From: Chrysoporthe austroafricana
Taxonomy: Eukaryota; Ascomycota; Sordariomycetes; Diaporthales; Cryphonectriaceae
Reading direction: 5' to 3'
Assembly: GCA_001051155.2 (NCBI GenBank)
Contig: JYIP02000002.1
Location: forward strand, 2,859,583-2,923,582
Length of the DNA: 64,000 nt
Below the pieces are notes generated by a model, which saw nothing but the letters and a program-made list of their open reading frames with translations, did not search any database and was not told the DNA's origin. The position numbers and the translations under genes are program-made. How positions within the stretch are numbered: position 1 is the stretch's first letter; every line of letters starts with the position of its first letter. This document shows, in pieces, positions 55,637 to 64,000 of the stretch.

Positions 55637-58600
55637 TCACCTCTCTGCCCGTATCTCTTTGATGATCTCCTCCAGCTTCTCCTCTGATATAGCAACCTGC
55701 ACGTCTTGAGGCAGAGTCCCGGCCCCACATCTCTTCAGATTCTCGCCGGGCTCCAGCGCCGGGAGCAAGCCCGGATCGATCGCGTCCAGCCCCCTCTCCG
55801 GCGTGTGCGCTACCGGGGGTACCGTGCTCGTCTGCGGCTTGTGGCTGCTTATCCCTTCGTCGTGCCCGCCCAGCACCGCCTTCACCTTGTTGACCACCAG
55901 CTCCTTGAACTTTGCGAGGAGGACGGGGTCGTCCGCGGGCGTGGGCTGCGCCTGCCAGACCTCCAGCCCCGAGACCTCCTTCGCGCGCGCCTGGATGGCC
56001 TCGTCCGCCGGCATGCGGCCCGAGCTAGCCACCTCTGCCACGGCGAACTGCACGAGCTTGTCTTCGAACTCGCGGCACGCGAAGACCGTCCCCGGGTCCG
56101 GTATCAACGGCACGTCCATCGCATCGATGGAGCCCAGGTCAAGACCACCGAGGGGCCCATTATCGATTTGCATCGGCTCTGTCGACACCAGGGGAGCTAT
56201 TGCTTCCGGAGCCGTGTTCTGGAAGGAGGTGGTGACGCTCTGCTGCCACTGGTCTGCGAGGGGAAGCCCTCCGGCACCACCGTTCCATAGACGCGGCAGG
56301 CCGCTACCCTCTACGTTCGGAAGGATGCCCACGGAGCGTTTGAAATGCAAAAGCCACTCTGCGTTGTCGGCCGCAGTATGGTTGAAAGGGTCGTCACTGA
56401 AGATGGCGTGTTAATATCGAGACGGCAGCCGGGGCCAAGAAACCGAGCAACTTACTCGTCATATAAAATCCATCGGGCCTGATGTTGTATTTCCTCGTCT
56501 GTTGGCACATGCTGATTCGGATTATTTGTCGACACAGACGCGGCCACGAATCTGGCCAGTTCTCTCGCCAGGCGGCGAAAGCAGCCAGAGCTGCTAAGGA
56601 AGAACTGGCTCTGCCTGAGGGTGTTTGTGGACTGTATAGCCGGGCTTGCTGCGCTCGTCGGCCTGAGATTATTGAAGGCGACCGCTGGATTCGTGACGTC
56701 GGCGGTATTGCCCATGTCCGAGTCAAACTGAGCGGCCCCAGTCGGTGACAGATTGTCGCTGCCCGGAACCGGCTGAGGGCCCTGGCTCTGGAAATGTCGT
56801 TGTTTGAAGGCGGTCAGCCAGGCGGCGTTGTCGGCAGCCGTATTCCGCCAGCTGTTTTGACACTTGGACACGATGCAGCGGGCGTGCTTCCGAAGCTTAT
56901 CGTCCGATGGCCCCGTCGCCTCTGTGGCCCGGTGGTTCCTGACAAATTCGCCAAGCTCTCTTTCAAGCTGTGAATAACTCTGAACTGTGGGGTTGACGGG
57001 GCCCTGAACGCCGAAGCTGAGAGCATCGTCTACGGGAAGCAAGCCTGCCCTCTGGCGAAAGCCTGATAGCCATCCTGGCCTTTTGAGGATCAGACGTAAG
57101 AGGAAGTTCGCGAACTCTTCCGAAGGCATGATGGTGGCATCTTCCATCCTCGCGACGATATTACAGGCCTCGATCTGCAGTTCCTCATTTGTCGCGCTCA
57201 AACTGAGAAGTGTTCTCGCGCTGACAAAGTCCCTTAGATGCCTCTCTAGGGGGCATCCTTCGAAAATGTTGTCTTTGCCGTTGACCCGCAGCTGGTCCAA
57301 ACAGTTCTCAGCCTGGCCACGAAGAGGGCCCATTCGAGCCCGCAGGCTCAGCTCGTCTGAGGACATCAGCAGGTCCCGAAGCCAGCTAGCCTGCGGCGCA
57401 GCTTCACTTTTAGAGAGGACCTCGGAGGCGTAGATGATTCGGCACGCCTGATGCTGCATCTCATCGTCCGACAGAATAGCTGCGTTGCTGTCTCGACGGT
57501 TCTCGAGCATGTAAACTAGCTCCATCTTAATCAACTCGTACCCGCTTCGCGGGGACTCCAGAGACTGCTGGCCTGCCTGGAATGGTAACGGGGTCGTCCG
57601 TTCGTTGTGAATCATGACTATCGGGCAGTATTGTGAGCAGGCCAAATTGTGAATGCTGCGAGAGCCAAGGACTCTTTACGACATAGGGAGGATGAACCAG
57701 TGGACTTACATGGCGGAATAGCATTTTCAATCATAGAGGACACGGCCGGCTCAAAGCCCCAGTCCCCCTTCCAGTCCCTCATATCAGAGCCCGTCTTGAA
57801 GTGCTCGGCCAGGTGATCGACCCGGGCCGGCCAGCTGCTCAGGACCAGGTCGCAGAACCCGCAGCGGCTGCGTATGTCGGGCGTGGGGACCTTCCAGGCG
57901 TCCATGCTCCAGTTCAGGTACTTCGAGTTGTGGACGAGCTTCAGGTGCTGGCGCAGGTGGTCCTTGCGGTAGAAGGTGCGCTCGTCGAGCGACTTCTCCT
58001 GGCAGGCGGTGTGGTTATGGCCCTCGGTGTGCGCATGGTCGGGGTCGACGGAGCCGCAGAAGACGCAGCACACTTTCTTGGTCTCGGGGTTGAGTGCCCT
58101 GGGGCCATTCGGGCTGCAGACCCATCGCTCTAGCGACAGGTGCAGAGACTTCTCGTGCCTCTGCCAGTCGTGCTTCGTGCGGAAGGACTCCTGTGCGCCT
58201 ATCAGCATCATCCCATCTCCAGACAGCCAACAGAGCAACCGATGAAGGTGCCAAAGGGCAGAATACGAGAGGGCGGTGTACGAGGGTGAGAGTCACAACA
58301 TACCGTACAAAATGTGCATTGAAAAGTCTTAGGAGGAGCGCTCAGACCAGCCTTCTCAGTCTCCTTCTTCGGAACAGTCCGCCTGCGGCGCCTCCTCCGT
58401 CCCCTCTGCTCGAAGGACTGAAAGGAGCCGCGCGAGCCGCGCGAATACGCAGAAGCAAACGAGGCAGACGACGGCGAGGTGCCGAAACTGCTGGCTGACG
58501 AGCCCTTACAGGACCGGCCGGCGTCGTCATCGGTAAGGTTGAACGGACTGTTGAGGCCCGAGTCGTACGGATTGGAATGCAGGATGGCAGAGGCGATAGC

Positions 58601-59533
58601 AGTGACGCTGGCTGGTTCGTTTTCTAGGCGAAGGTCAGTACCTCGAGAGGCCAAGGGGCAGAGGTGGACAGTACCTGGGGGGGAATTCTCCCAGCGCTGG
58701 AGGGGGCTTAGATCCTCGGCCTCGAGAGCAGGCGTGCCCCGTCTGCGAGGGATCTCAACGGCGCCGGACCAGCCCCGCACGCTGGGGGACGTCGAGCGCG
58801 TCCGCTGGAACTTGCCCTTGGACCGCCGGCGGGCGTTGGCGAGCCAGTTCCCGATCTGGGTCCTGTTGAGGCCGGTCTGCCGCTGGAGGCTCTCGCGCTC
58901 CTCGTCGTTGGGGTAGGGGCGGTGGGAGTGCGTGGACAGCCAGGCCTTCAGGACGCGCACGGACTCGCGCGAGAACCGGGCGCCGATCTTGGGCACGGCC
59001 GGCGGCCGCGGGCTGGTGTTGTCGTTCCCGGAGTCGTTGCCAGCGGCGGCCGGGTTGTTGTTCAGCAGATCCGGGGACGAGCTGCTCCGGGGGTCGCCGT
59101 GCTGGGCGTCCTCGAGGAGGGCGTGGGCGTGCTCGCCGGCGCCGTCCCGGCCGGGAGGGCGGGAGAAGCTGCAGCGGACGTCGAGGGCGACGCAGCTCGT
59201 GCAGCAGGCCTTGCACTTGTCCTCGGCGATCCTCTTGCACTCGAACCCGCTGGCGCGACACGCATCGCACGGCGGCTCCTGGACCTGGAGGTTGAGGGCG
59301 GCGGGCCCCACGGAGGCCTCCGCCCGGCCCAGCGCGGGATCCAGGTGGCTGGTCTCGAAGTGCTCGAGGGCCCAGAAGGAGAAGTCGTCGCCGTCGATGT
59401 TGGCCAGGGCCAGGTCGAAGTCGTGGTTGGCCCCCACTGGCTGGAGGTCGAGGTTGGTCCCCAGGCCGGGCGGCATGTTGCCCGATCCGGCTGGGCTCTG
59501 CTCGGCGTGGTCCCAGTTGACAAATTCCGCCAT
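55637..59533 (-). CDS. Homeodomain (KN-type) plus C2H2 zinc-finger protein with five helical repeats
   Basis: Five exons (59533-58675, 58623-58304, 58190-57710, 57617-56456, 56396-55637) join in frame to 1193 residues. An acidic N-terminal part is followed by an eight-Cys cluster at 89-121 (CDACRASGFEC...CKACCTSC...C) and a KN-type homeodomain at about 185-239 ending in QIGNWLANARRRSK. C2H2 fingers start across junction 2 (FQCTFCTESF...H...H), with at least two more Cys/His groups to about 530 (CCVFC...H, RCGFCDLV...H...H). From about 575 five degenerate repeats of roughly 60 residues follow, each with a DEE-Q-QAR helix and an ADN-WL-FK end. It fits a known type of fungal homeobox-C2H2 proteins presumed to be nuclear DNA binders. 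The first intron (51 bp) has no stop and a multiple of three, so it may be retained. Confidence 0.88.
55880..57540 (-). repeat. Five degenerate protein repeats in the homeobox gene
   Basis: Copies at residues about 580-640, 677-742, 769-827, 899-962 and 1049-1113. Shared pattern: a helix (L-x3-L-x2-F-V), then P-x-D/E-E-x-I/L-Q-x-Q/E-A-R/C, then A-A-D/P-N/x-A-x-W-L-x2-F-K. Copies 3 and 4 are closest (NTAADNAAWLTAFK and HTAADNAEWLLHFK). The fourth is split by the last intron. Confidence 0.7.
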
Positions 59534-60771
59534 GGCTGCGGCCGCAGGGCGTGGTGCCCGACACAGAAAGGGCGTCGGGCCAAGCGTATGGAACGTGTGG
59601 TCGAAGATAGCCCCGGGCAGCCGTGCTGGCAGTCGCTCACTAATCGTGATGGCCCCTTGACACAGGCGCGCCCTTCACGTCGGATGCCAGCGTTGGTGAT
59701 ATGCGGATGAGAACCCCGCCGGCCAGGCCATGCGCCTGATATATAGCCGTGTGTGTCCCCAGGGGCAGTAGTCAGTCCTCCTTAGACCAAACGGCGACGG
59801 GGTGGAGGACGAGACGAGCACGTCCGCCTCTGGATGTCTCTCTCCGCGCGCTGCTCGCGCCGTGTCACTCCTCGCTGGCGCCTCCAGGAGGAACAGAGCA
59901 TGAGCATGCCAGAGAGCAGCCGGATTAGGTGAGTGAGAGTGAGTTGGTCAGCCAGAAGAGTCGCTGGCTTGCTGGCTGCAGCTGCGACGAGGCGTACTTG
60001 ATTATTCAAAAGGCCGATATCGAGCTGGACCGGGGCACGCGCCAGGGCCAATCACCGCTAGGCCTGCAGTTGGCCAGACCGACCGACATCCCGGCTGACA
60101 GAGAAGAGTCATCTCTCTCAGGAGCCAGCAGCCGCGGGTCCCTGGTCCCAGGTCCCAAGCCAAGGGGGAGGGGGGAACGGTGCGTGGTGGGCGGGTTCGT
60201 GTGGGAGCGGTGCGGGTGCGGTTTGGCGTACGCGCCTTTCCGTTGACACTTTTGGCCCGTTTGGGCCTAGTCGGGGCTGGCCTCCGGCGCCGGCCCTCCG
60301 CCGGGATCCCGTCCCCACACCGTTTGCTCGCTAAGGGGCGACCCAGCCCGCCGGATCTGGCATGTATATTGTATATGTATGCCATGTATCATGTAGGGCA
60401 TAAGGGCTGCAGGCTGCAGGCTGGCCAGGCTGGCCAGGCTGGCACGGCTGGCACGGCTGGCACGGCTGGGGGGTACTTATGCAAACTGAAAATGATTCCA
60501 CATGGTCATGTGAGGGTCGTCCGGCACGCACGCCACTCAGATTGCTCTGGCATCTGTCTTCTGTCTATAGTGTGGGCCGATATAGAGCAGGCTGGGGGCG
60601 CGTGCGTGGCCCACGGCTTCTAAGTCTGCGGTCCGTCTATGGTGGTGCTGCCGGTGAGGGCATCTCTATCCGCGCCGTCCCGTCCTGTCCTGTACTGTCC
60701 TGTCGTCTATCCCGTCTAGGTTCCTTGCAGGCCGGGCATCTCCCCGGGCCCACACGTCTCGGCGCGCGCTC
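59534..60771. other. Intergenic region with GC-rich minisatellite
   Basis: This is the promoter side of the homeobox gene and the 3' side of the histidinol phosphatase gene, both on the minus strand. It contains the 9-bp array at 60415-60470 and a run of gtcctgtcctgtactgtcctg near 60680-60705. No gene is recognised. Confidence 0.5.
60415..60470. repeat. 9-bp tandem repeat (gctggccag / gctggcacg)
   Basis: Two units of gctggccag then three of gctggcacg with a partial unit at the end, preceded by two gcaggct units. Related in core sequence to the arrays at 35.39 and 35.46 kb. Confidence 0.88.
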
Positions 60772-61725
60772 TCACGCCCGCGCCAGGCTCGCGCGGACCT
60801 CCGCCAGCGAAACGCTGACCTCCTTCAGCACGACCTTCTTCTCCCCGTCCTCCTGCTGCTGCTGCGGCTGCTGCTCCTCCCGCCGCAGCGTCCACACCTC
60901 CGCCACGCCGAGGGACTCGAGGTAGTCCAGCGCGCGCCCGTAGTTGGTCGCGACCTGCGCAATGCCGTGGCTGTCGTCCGACAGCGTGAACCGGCCGCCC
61001 ATGCGCAGCCACTCCTCGGCGATGGGCCGCGCCGGGTATGGCTCGGCGAGGCCCTTGCGCAGCGCGCTGCTGTTGCACTCGAGCCAGCCGCCGGCGGCGC
61101 GCGCGGCGGCGAGGTTGCGCACGACGCGCGCCCACACGCGCCCGCCCCACGCCGTCCGCACGTCGCGGCCGGGCTCGTCGCTCAGCAGGCGCACCAGGTC
61201 GAAGTGGCCGACGACGCGCGGCCGCAGCGCCGCCAGCATGGCGTGCTGCTCGTCGTAGTACCGCGCCCACAGCTGCTCCTCGGAGCCGCCGGCGGCGTCG
61301 CGCGCGCGCGCGTAGTGGGCGGCGTCGAAGTCGATGGGCACGCCGCAGGCGTGGTGCAGCGAGCCGATGAAGTAGTCGACGGCCGGGTGGGCGGCGAGAT
61401 CGCGGACCAGCGGGGCGTAGGCGGCGGGGCGGATGAACTCGCCCTCGAAGCCGACGAGCAGGTGGATCTGCCCCGCGTACTTGGCGCGCAGCCGCTGGGC
61501 CTCGGCCAGGTACGCCTCGTGGCGCGGCGCGAGGGCGGCGAGCGAGCCCGCCGGGTCGTCCAGCTCCTCCGGGTAGAGGTCCTCCAGGGCGGTGCGCGGC
61601 ATGTGCTCCGTCAGGCCCATGGTCTTGTAGCCGATGCTGATGGCGTGGCGGATGACGTCCTCGAGCTGGTCCTTGGCGTGGCCGGGGCAGAACTGGCCCG
61701 AGTGGGAGTGCATGGTGAAGGCCAT
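60772..61725 (-). CDS. his2: Histidinol phosphatase (PHP family)
   Basis: A single-exon gene of 317 residues. The enzyme removes phosphate from L-histidinol phosphate in the late part of histidine synthesis. The PHP metal site is visible: MHSHSGQFCPGHAKDQLEDVI at the start (HxH motif), GLTEHMPR, a second cluster LVGFEGEFI, DYFIGSLHHACGVPIDF, and VVGHFDLVRLL with the ECNSSAL and TLSDDSHG strands closing the barrel. Its length matches yeast HIS2 (about 335). A Gln run (about 280-289) lies near the C-terminal end, in an otherwise variable loop. The start is the only Met before the HxH motif. It diverges from the amidase gene with 1 kb between start codons. Confidence 0.93.
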   Translation of the reverse strand: MAFTMHSHSGQFCPGHAKDQLEDVIRHAISIGYKTMGLTEHMPRTALEDLYPEELDDPAGSLAALAPRHEAYLAEAQRLRAKYAGQIHLLVGFEGEFIRPAAYAPLVRDLAAHPAVDYFIGSLHHACGVPIDFDAAHYARARDAAGGSEEQLWARYYDEQHAMLAALRPRVVGHFDLVRLLSDEPGRDVRTAWGGRVWARVVRNLAAARAAGGWLECNSSALRKGLAEPYPARPIAEEWLRMGGRFTLSDDSHGIAQVATNYGRALDYLESLGVAEVWTLRREEQQPQQQQEDGEKKVVLKEVSVSLAEVRASLARA

Positions 61726-62726
61726 CCTGGGCGGGGCCCGTCCGCGATGGGTAGTCGTGGTGATGGTGGTGGTGGTGATAGCTGCTCAGGCGCGGTGAGC
61801 TCAGATGATGATGTTGTTGGTGTTGTTGTTCGCACGAGGTGTCTCACGAGCTGGCGCCGTCAGACGTGATAAGAAGCGGTGAGGAGGAGAAGCAGGGCCT
61901 GCTTGCTCGTCAGGTGCAGCCACCTGCCTGCTGAGGAGATGGCCGCATCATGATTGTCTTTGTTACTTTTTTTTTTTTTTTTTTTTTAATCTCNGCTGAC
62001 GGGCGGGGGGGGACACACGCCGGGTGGGGGGGGGGCCGCATACTGGTTGTCTTTTTTTCTTTTTTTTTTTTTTTTTTTTTAATCTCATGTGCGGGATCCT
62101 GAGGCGAAGACGGCCCGGGATGAGGCGTGGAACTCGGACAGCGCTCGCTCTGCTGGGTGACGACGGGATAGCGTGGGTGATAGCGCGGGTAGCCCCCAGC
62201 AGATAGGCCCTGGCACCTCACCTCCAGCGAATAGGCCCTAGAACCCTAGGCACGTTCCAGAGCGTGCCGGCAGCGAGAGCCCTGTAATTCCGGCCCTGGA
62301 GCGCCCCTGAGACCATTTGTCCCGCAGCAGGGGCCTGCATCTTCAGGCCAGCCACCGGCGTCCGCGGGTTTCCCAGGAACCTTCTGCATCTGGCTCGTCT
62401 CTTCTCACGAGCACGAAAGACGGTGGCAGATACAGATACAGATGCAGATAAAGATAGAGATATGGAATCACCAGGAGACAAAGAGGACAAGAGGCCCTTT
62501 TTAACCTTATGGCCCTTACTAAGTACCAGATGAGCCGGTGCGGGGAGAAGAAGAATGAATGGGTGCTTCGAGGTTTGATATGGTTTGATATGATTTGATA
62601 TCTGCACCGAGTACCACGGCGCCATGCCGTTGATATGGCCTCTCGTCCTCCTCCTCCTTCCCCTCCCCGTCCCCCTCTTCACCGCAGAGCCAGTCCTGAC
62701 AGCGAGATAACACACCCACCGGCACC
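61726..62726. other. Divergent promoter region with poly-T duplication
   Basis: The 1-kb spacer between the divergent histidinol phosphatase and amidase genes. It holds CACCAC/GTTGTT simple repeats next to the phosphatase start, a duplicated poly-T unit (61942-62086), an ambiguous base at 61994 and a TTTGATATGG repeat near 62575-62600. No gene. Confidence 0.6.
61942..62086. repeat. Tandem duplicate of a poly-T unit
   Basis: Two copies about 94 bp apart, each gccgcat then a short variable part, ttgtcttt, a T run of 20 or more and aatctc. Copy 1 spans 61942-61993 and copy 2 spans 62035-62086. The G-rich spacer and the single N at 61994 suggest difficult sequencing. Confidence 0.85.
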
Positions 62727-63728
62727 ATGGCCCACTCCTTCCACATCCCCGCCTCCAGGGCGCACCTGAAATGGGACAACTCCATCCCGCCCGCCCTCAC
62801 CGTCCCCTCCGGCTCCGAGGTCACCTTCGACCTCAAGGACGGCGGCAACAACCAGGTGCGCCCCGACAACGAGGCCGCCGCCATCGCGGCCTTCGACTTC
62901 GCCCAGGCCGACCCGGCCTTCGGCCCCGTCTTCGTCGAGGGCGCCGAGCCCGGCGACGTCCTCAAGGTCGAGATCGGCGCCCTCACCCCGGCCGACTACG
63001 GCTGGACCGCCATCTTCAATGGCTTTGGCCTCCTCGCCGACGAGTTCCCCGAGCAGCACGTCAAGATCTGGGACCTGCGCCCCGATTCGCTCCGCCCGGC
63101 CGCCGCGGGCGCCGGCGCTGGGGCCCCGCGCCGCGCCGTCTTCCGGCCCGGCATCTCGGTCCCGGTCCGGCCCTTCCTGGGCGTCATCGGCATCGCGCCC
63201 GCCGCCGCCGGCGAGCTCCCCACCATCCCGCCGTACGCTCTGTCCGGCGGCAACGTCGACACGCGGTACCTGGGCGTCGGGTCGACCGTGTACCTCCCCG
63301 TGCAGGTGCCCGGTGCCCTGTTCAGCTGCGGCGACGGGCACGCCGCGCAGGGCGACGGCGAGGTGTGCGGGACGGCCATCGAGACGCCGATGCGCGCGAC
63401 CGTGCGCCTGAGCGTCGTCAAGCGCGGCGCCCCCGGCTGGCTGGCGCTGCGCTGCCCGCACTACGCGACGCCGCCGCGCCCCGCCGAGGTCGCCGAGGAC
63501 GACCTCCGCGGCACCTACGCCGCGCTCGGCATCCACGCCGACCCGCGGGAGGCCGCGCGCATGGCCCTGCGCGGGCTGGTCGACTGGCTGGAGACGGAGA
63601 AGGGCCTGCCGCGCCCCGAGGGCTACATGCTGGCGAGTGTCGCCGCGAGCCTGCGCATGACCGAGGTCGTGGACATGCCCAACTTCGCGGTCTCGTGCTC
63701 GATCCCGCTGAGCACCTTTGACGACTAG
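62727..63728 (+). CDS. Acetamidase/formamidase (FmdA/AmdA family)
   Basis: A single-exon gene of 333 residues. The enzyme hydrolyses a short amide such as formamide or acetamide to ammonia and acid, probably in the cytosol for nitrogen supply. Family features run in order: WDNSIPPALTVPSGSEVTFD, PVFVEGAEPGDVLKVEI (the GPxxVEGAEPGD motif), FRPGISVPVRPFLGVIGIAP, the hallmark GGNVDTRYLGVGSTVYLPV, and ALFSCGDGHAAQGDGEVCG with GTAIETPM. The C-terminal end (AARMALRGLVDWLETEKGLPRPEGYMLASVAASLRMTEVVD) closes the barrel-like fold. It is unrelated to the amidase-signature AmdS of Aspergillus. It is shorter than some bacterial members (about 400). The start Met is preceded by a good context (caccATGG). 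No regulatory GATA site can be assigned with confidence. Confidence 0.93.
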   Translation: MAHSFHIPASRAHLKWDNSIPPALTVPSGSEVTFDLKDGGNNQVRPDNEAAAIAAFDFAQADPAFGPVFVEGAEPGDVLKVEIGALTPADYGWTAIFNGFGLLADEFPEQHVKIWDLRPDSLRPAAAGAGAGAPRRAVFRPGISVPVRPFLGVIGIAPAAAGELPTIPPYALSGGNVDTRYLGVGSTVYLPVQVPGALFSCGDGHAAQGDGEVCGTAIETPMRATVRLSVVKRGAPGWLALRCPHYATPPRPAEVAEDDLRGTYAALGIHADPREAARMALRGLVDWLETEKGLPRPEGYMLASVAASLRMTEVVDMPNFAVSCSIPLSTFDD

Positions 63729-64000
63729 CTATGCACGGTCGACTGCCCGCCCACTTCGCGTACTGTTCCGTATCTTTTTCCTGAGGTTGGTGTTCTGTCT
63801 GCTGTACTGCTGAGCTTTCAAGACTACTCTTAAAGATTTCGGCATGACGAAGCGGTGATCGGGGGCTTCGCCTGTGGAATTATGAAGACGTAATCTGGTC
63901 TTGGGAATTTGTCTGTATCCGAGTTGCTCGTGGCGGTCTTCAGAGTCATCATCTAGCTAGTGATGCTGAAAAATGCCAGAACCAGATATTGTAGGTGCCC

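Overview
This is a stretch of nuclear DNA from a filamentous ascomycete (Pezizomycotina, most likely a Sordariomycete). The evidence is many short spliceosomal introns of about 50-230 bp with GT...AG ends and CTRAY-like branch points, GC-rich third codon positions, and fungal-type genes (COP9 subunit, COMPASS subunit, Nse1, Zn2Cys6 regulator, homeobox-C2H2 factor, cytochromes P450). The class is an inference; no marker here fixes the species. I see no operons, CRISPR arrays, rRNA or recognisable tRNA.

Layout. 0-7 kb: the 3' end of a polyol dehydrogenase gene, COP9 signalosome subunit 6, a proline/glutamine-rich nuclear-type protein and a small Cys-rich protein. 8.4-10.1 kb: a six-exon seven-helix membrane protein. 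10-18.4 kb: a gene-poor, partly AT-rich stretch with one secondary-metabolism O-methyltransferase gene that carries a single in-frame stop. 18.5-30.3 kb: a dense housekeeping block with Nse1, a C-terminally anchored membrane protein, Cdc5/Cef1, Bre2/Ash2, the queuine tRNA-ribosyltransferase and a P450. 31.6-34.6 kb: an RBR (RING-IBR-RING) ubiquitin ligase. 34.6-50.4 kb: long spacers rich in short tandem repeats and GTAC-type motifs, holding a basic conserved fungal protein and a Zn2Cys6 transcription factor. 50.4-55.4 kb: a secreted or membrane-anchored lactonase-fold beta-propeller and a second P450 gene with an in-frame stop. 55.6-59.5 kb: a large homeodomain plus C2H2 protein with five degenerate helical repeats. 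60.8-63.7 kb: histidinol phosphatase and an acetamidase/formamidase.

How the genes relate. Most are unrelated core genes: protein degradation (CSN6, RBR ligase), chromatin and genome maintenance (Bre2, Nse1), splicing (Cdc5), tRNA modification (TGT) and amino-acid or nitrogen metabolism (histidinol phosphatase, amidase). The O-methyltransferase and the two P450s are tailoring-type enzymes, but no polyketide, peptide or terpene synthase lies in the window and they are far apart, so I do not call a biosynthetic cluster. Two of these three enzyme genes are each interrupted by exactly one nonsense codon while every other exon and splice site stays in frame, which looks like recent loss or sequence error.

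Most interesting leads: the two single-stop enzyme genes; an alternative last intron that would switch the lactonase-like protein between a soluble and a membrane-anchored form; the five-copy repeat in the homeobox protein; and a duplicated poly-T unit next to an ambiguous base. Exon junctions were derived by hand and would be settled by RNA-seq.
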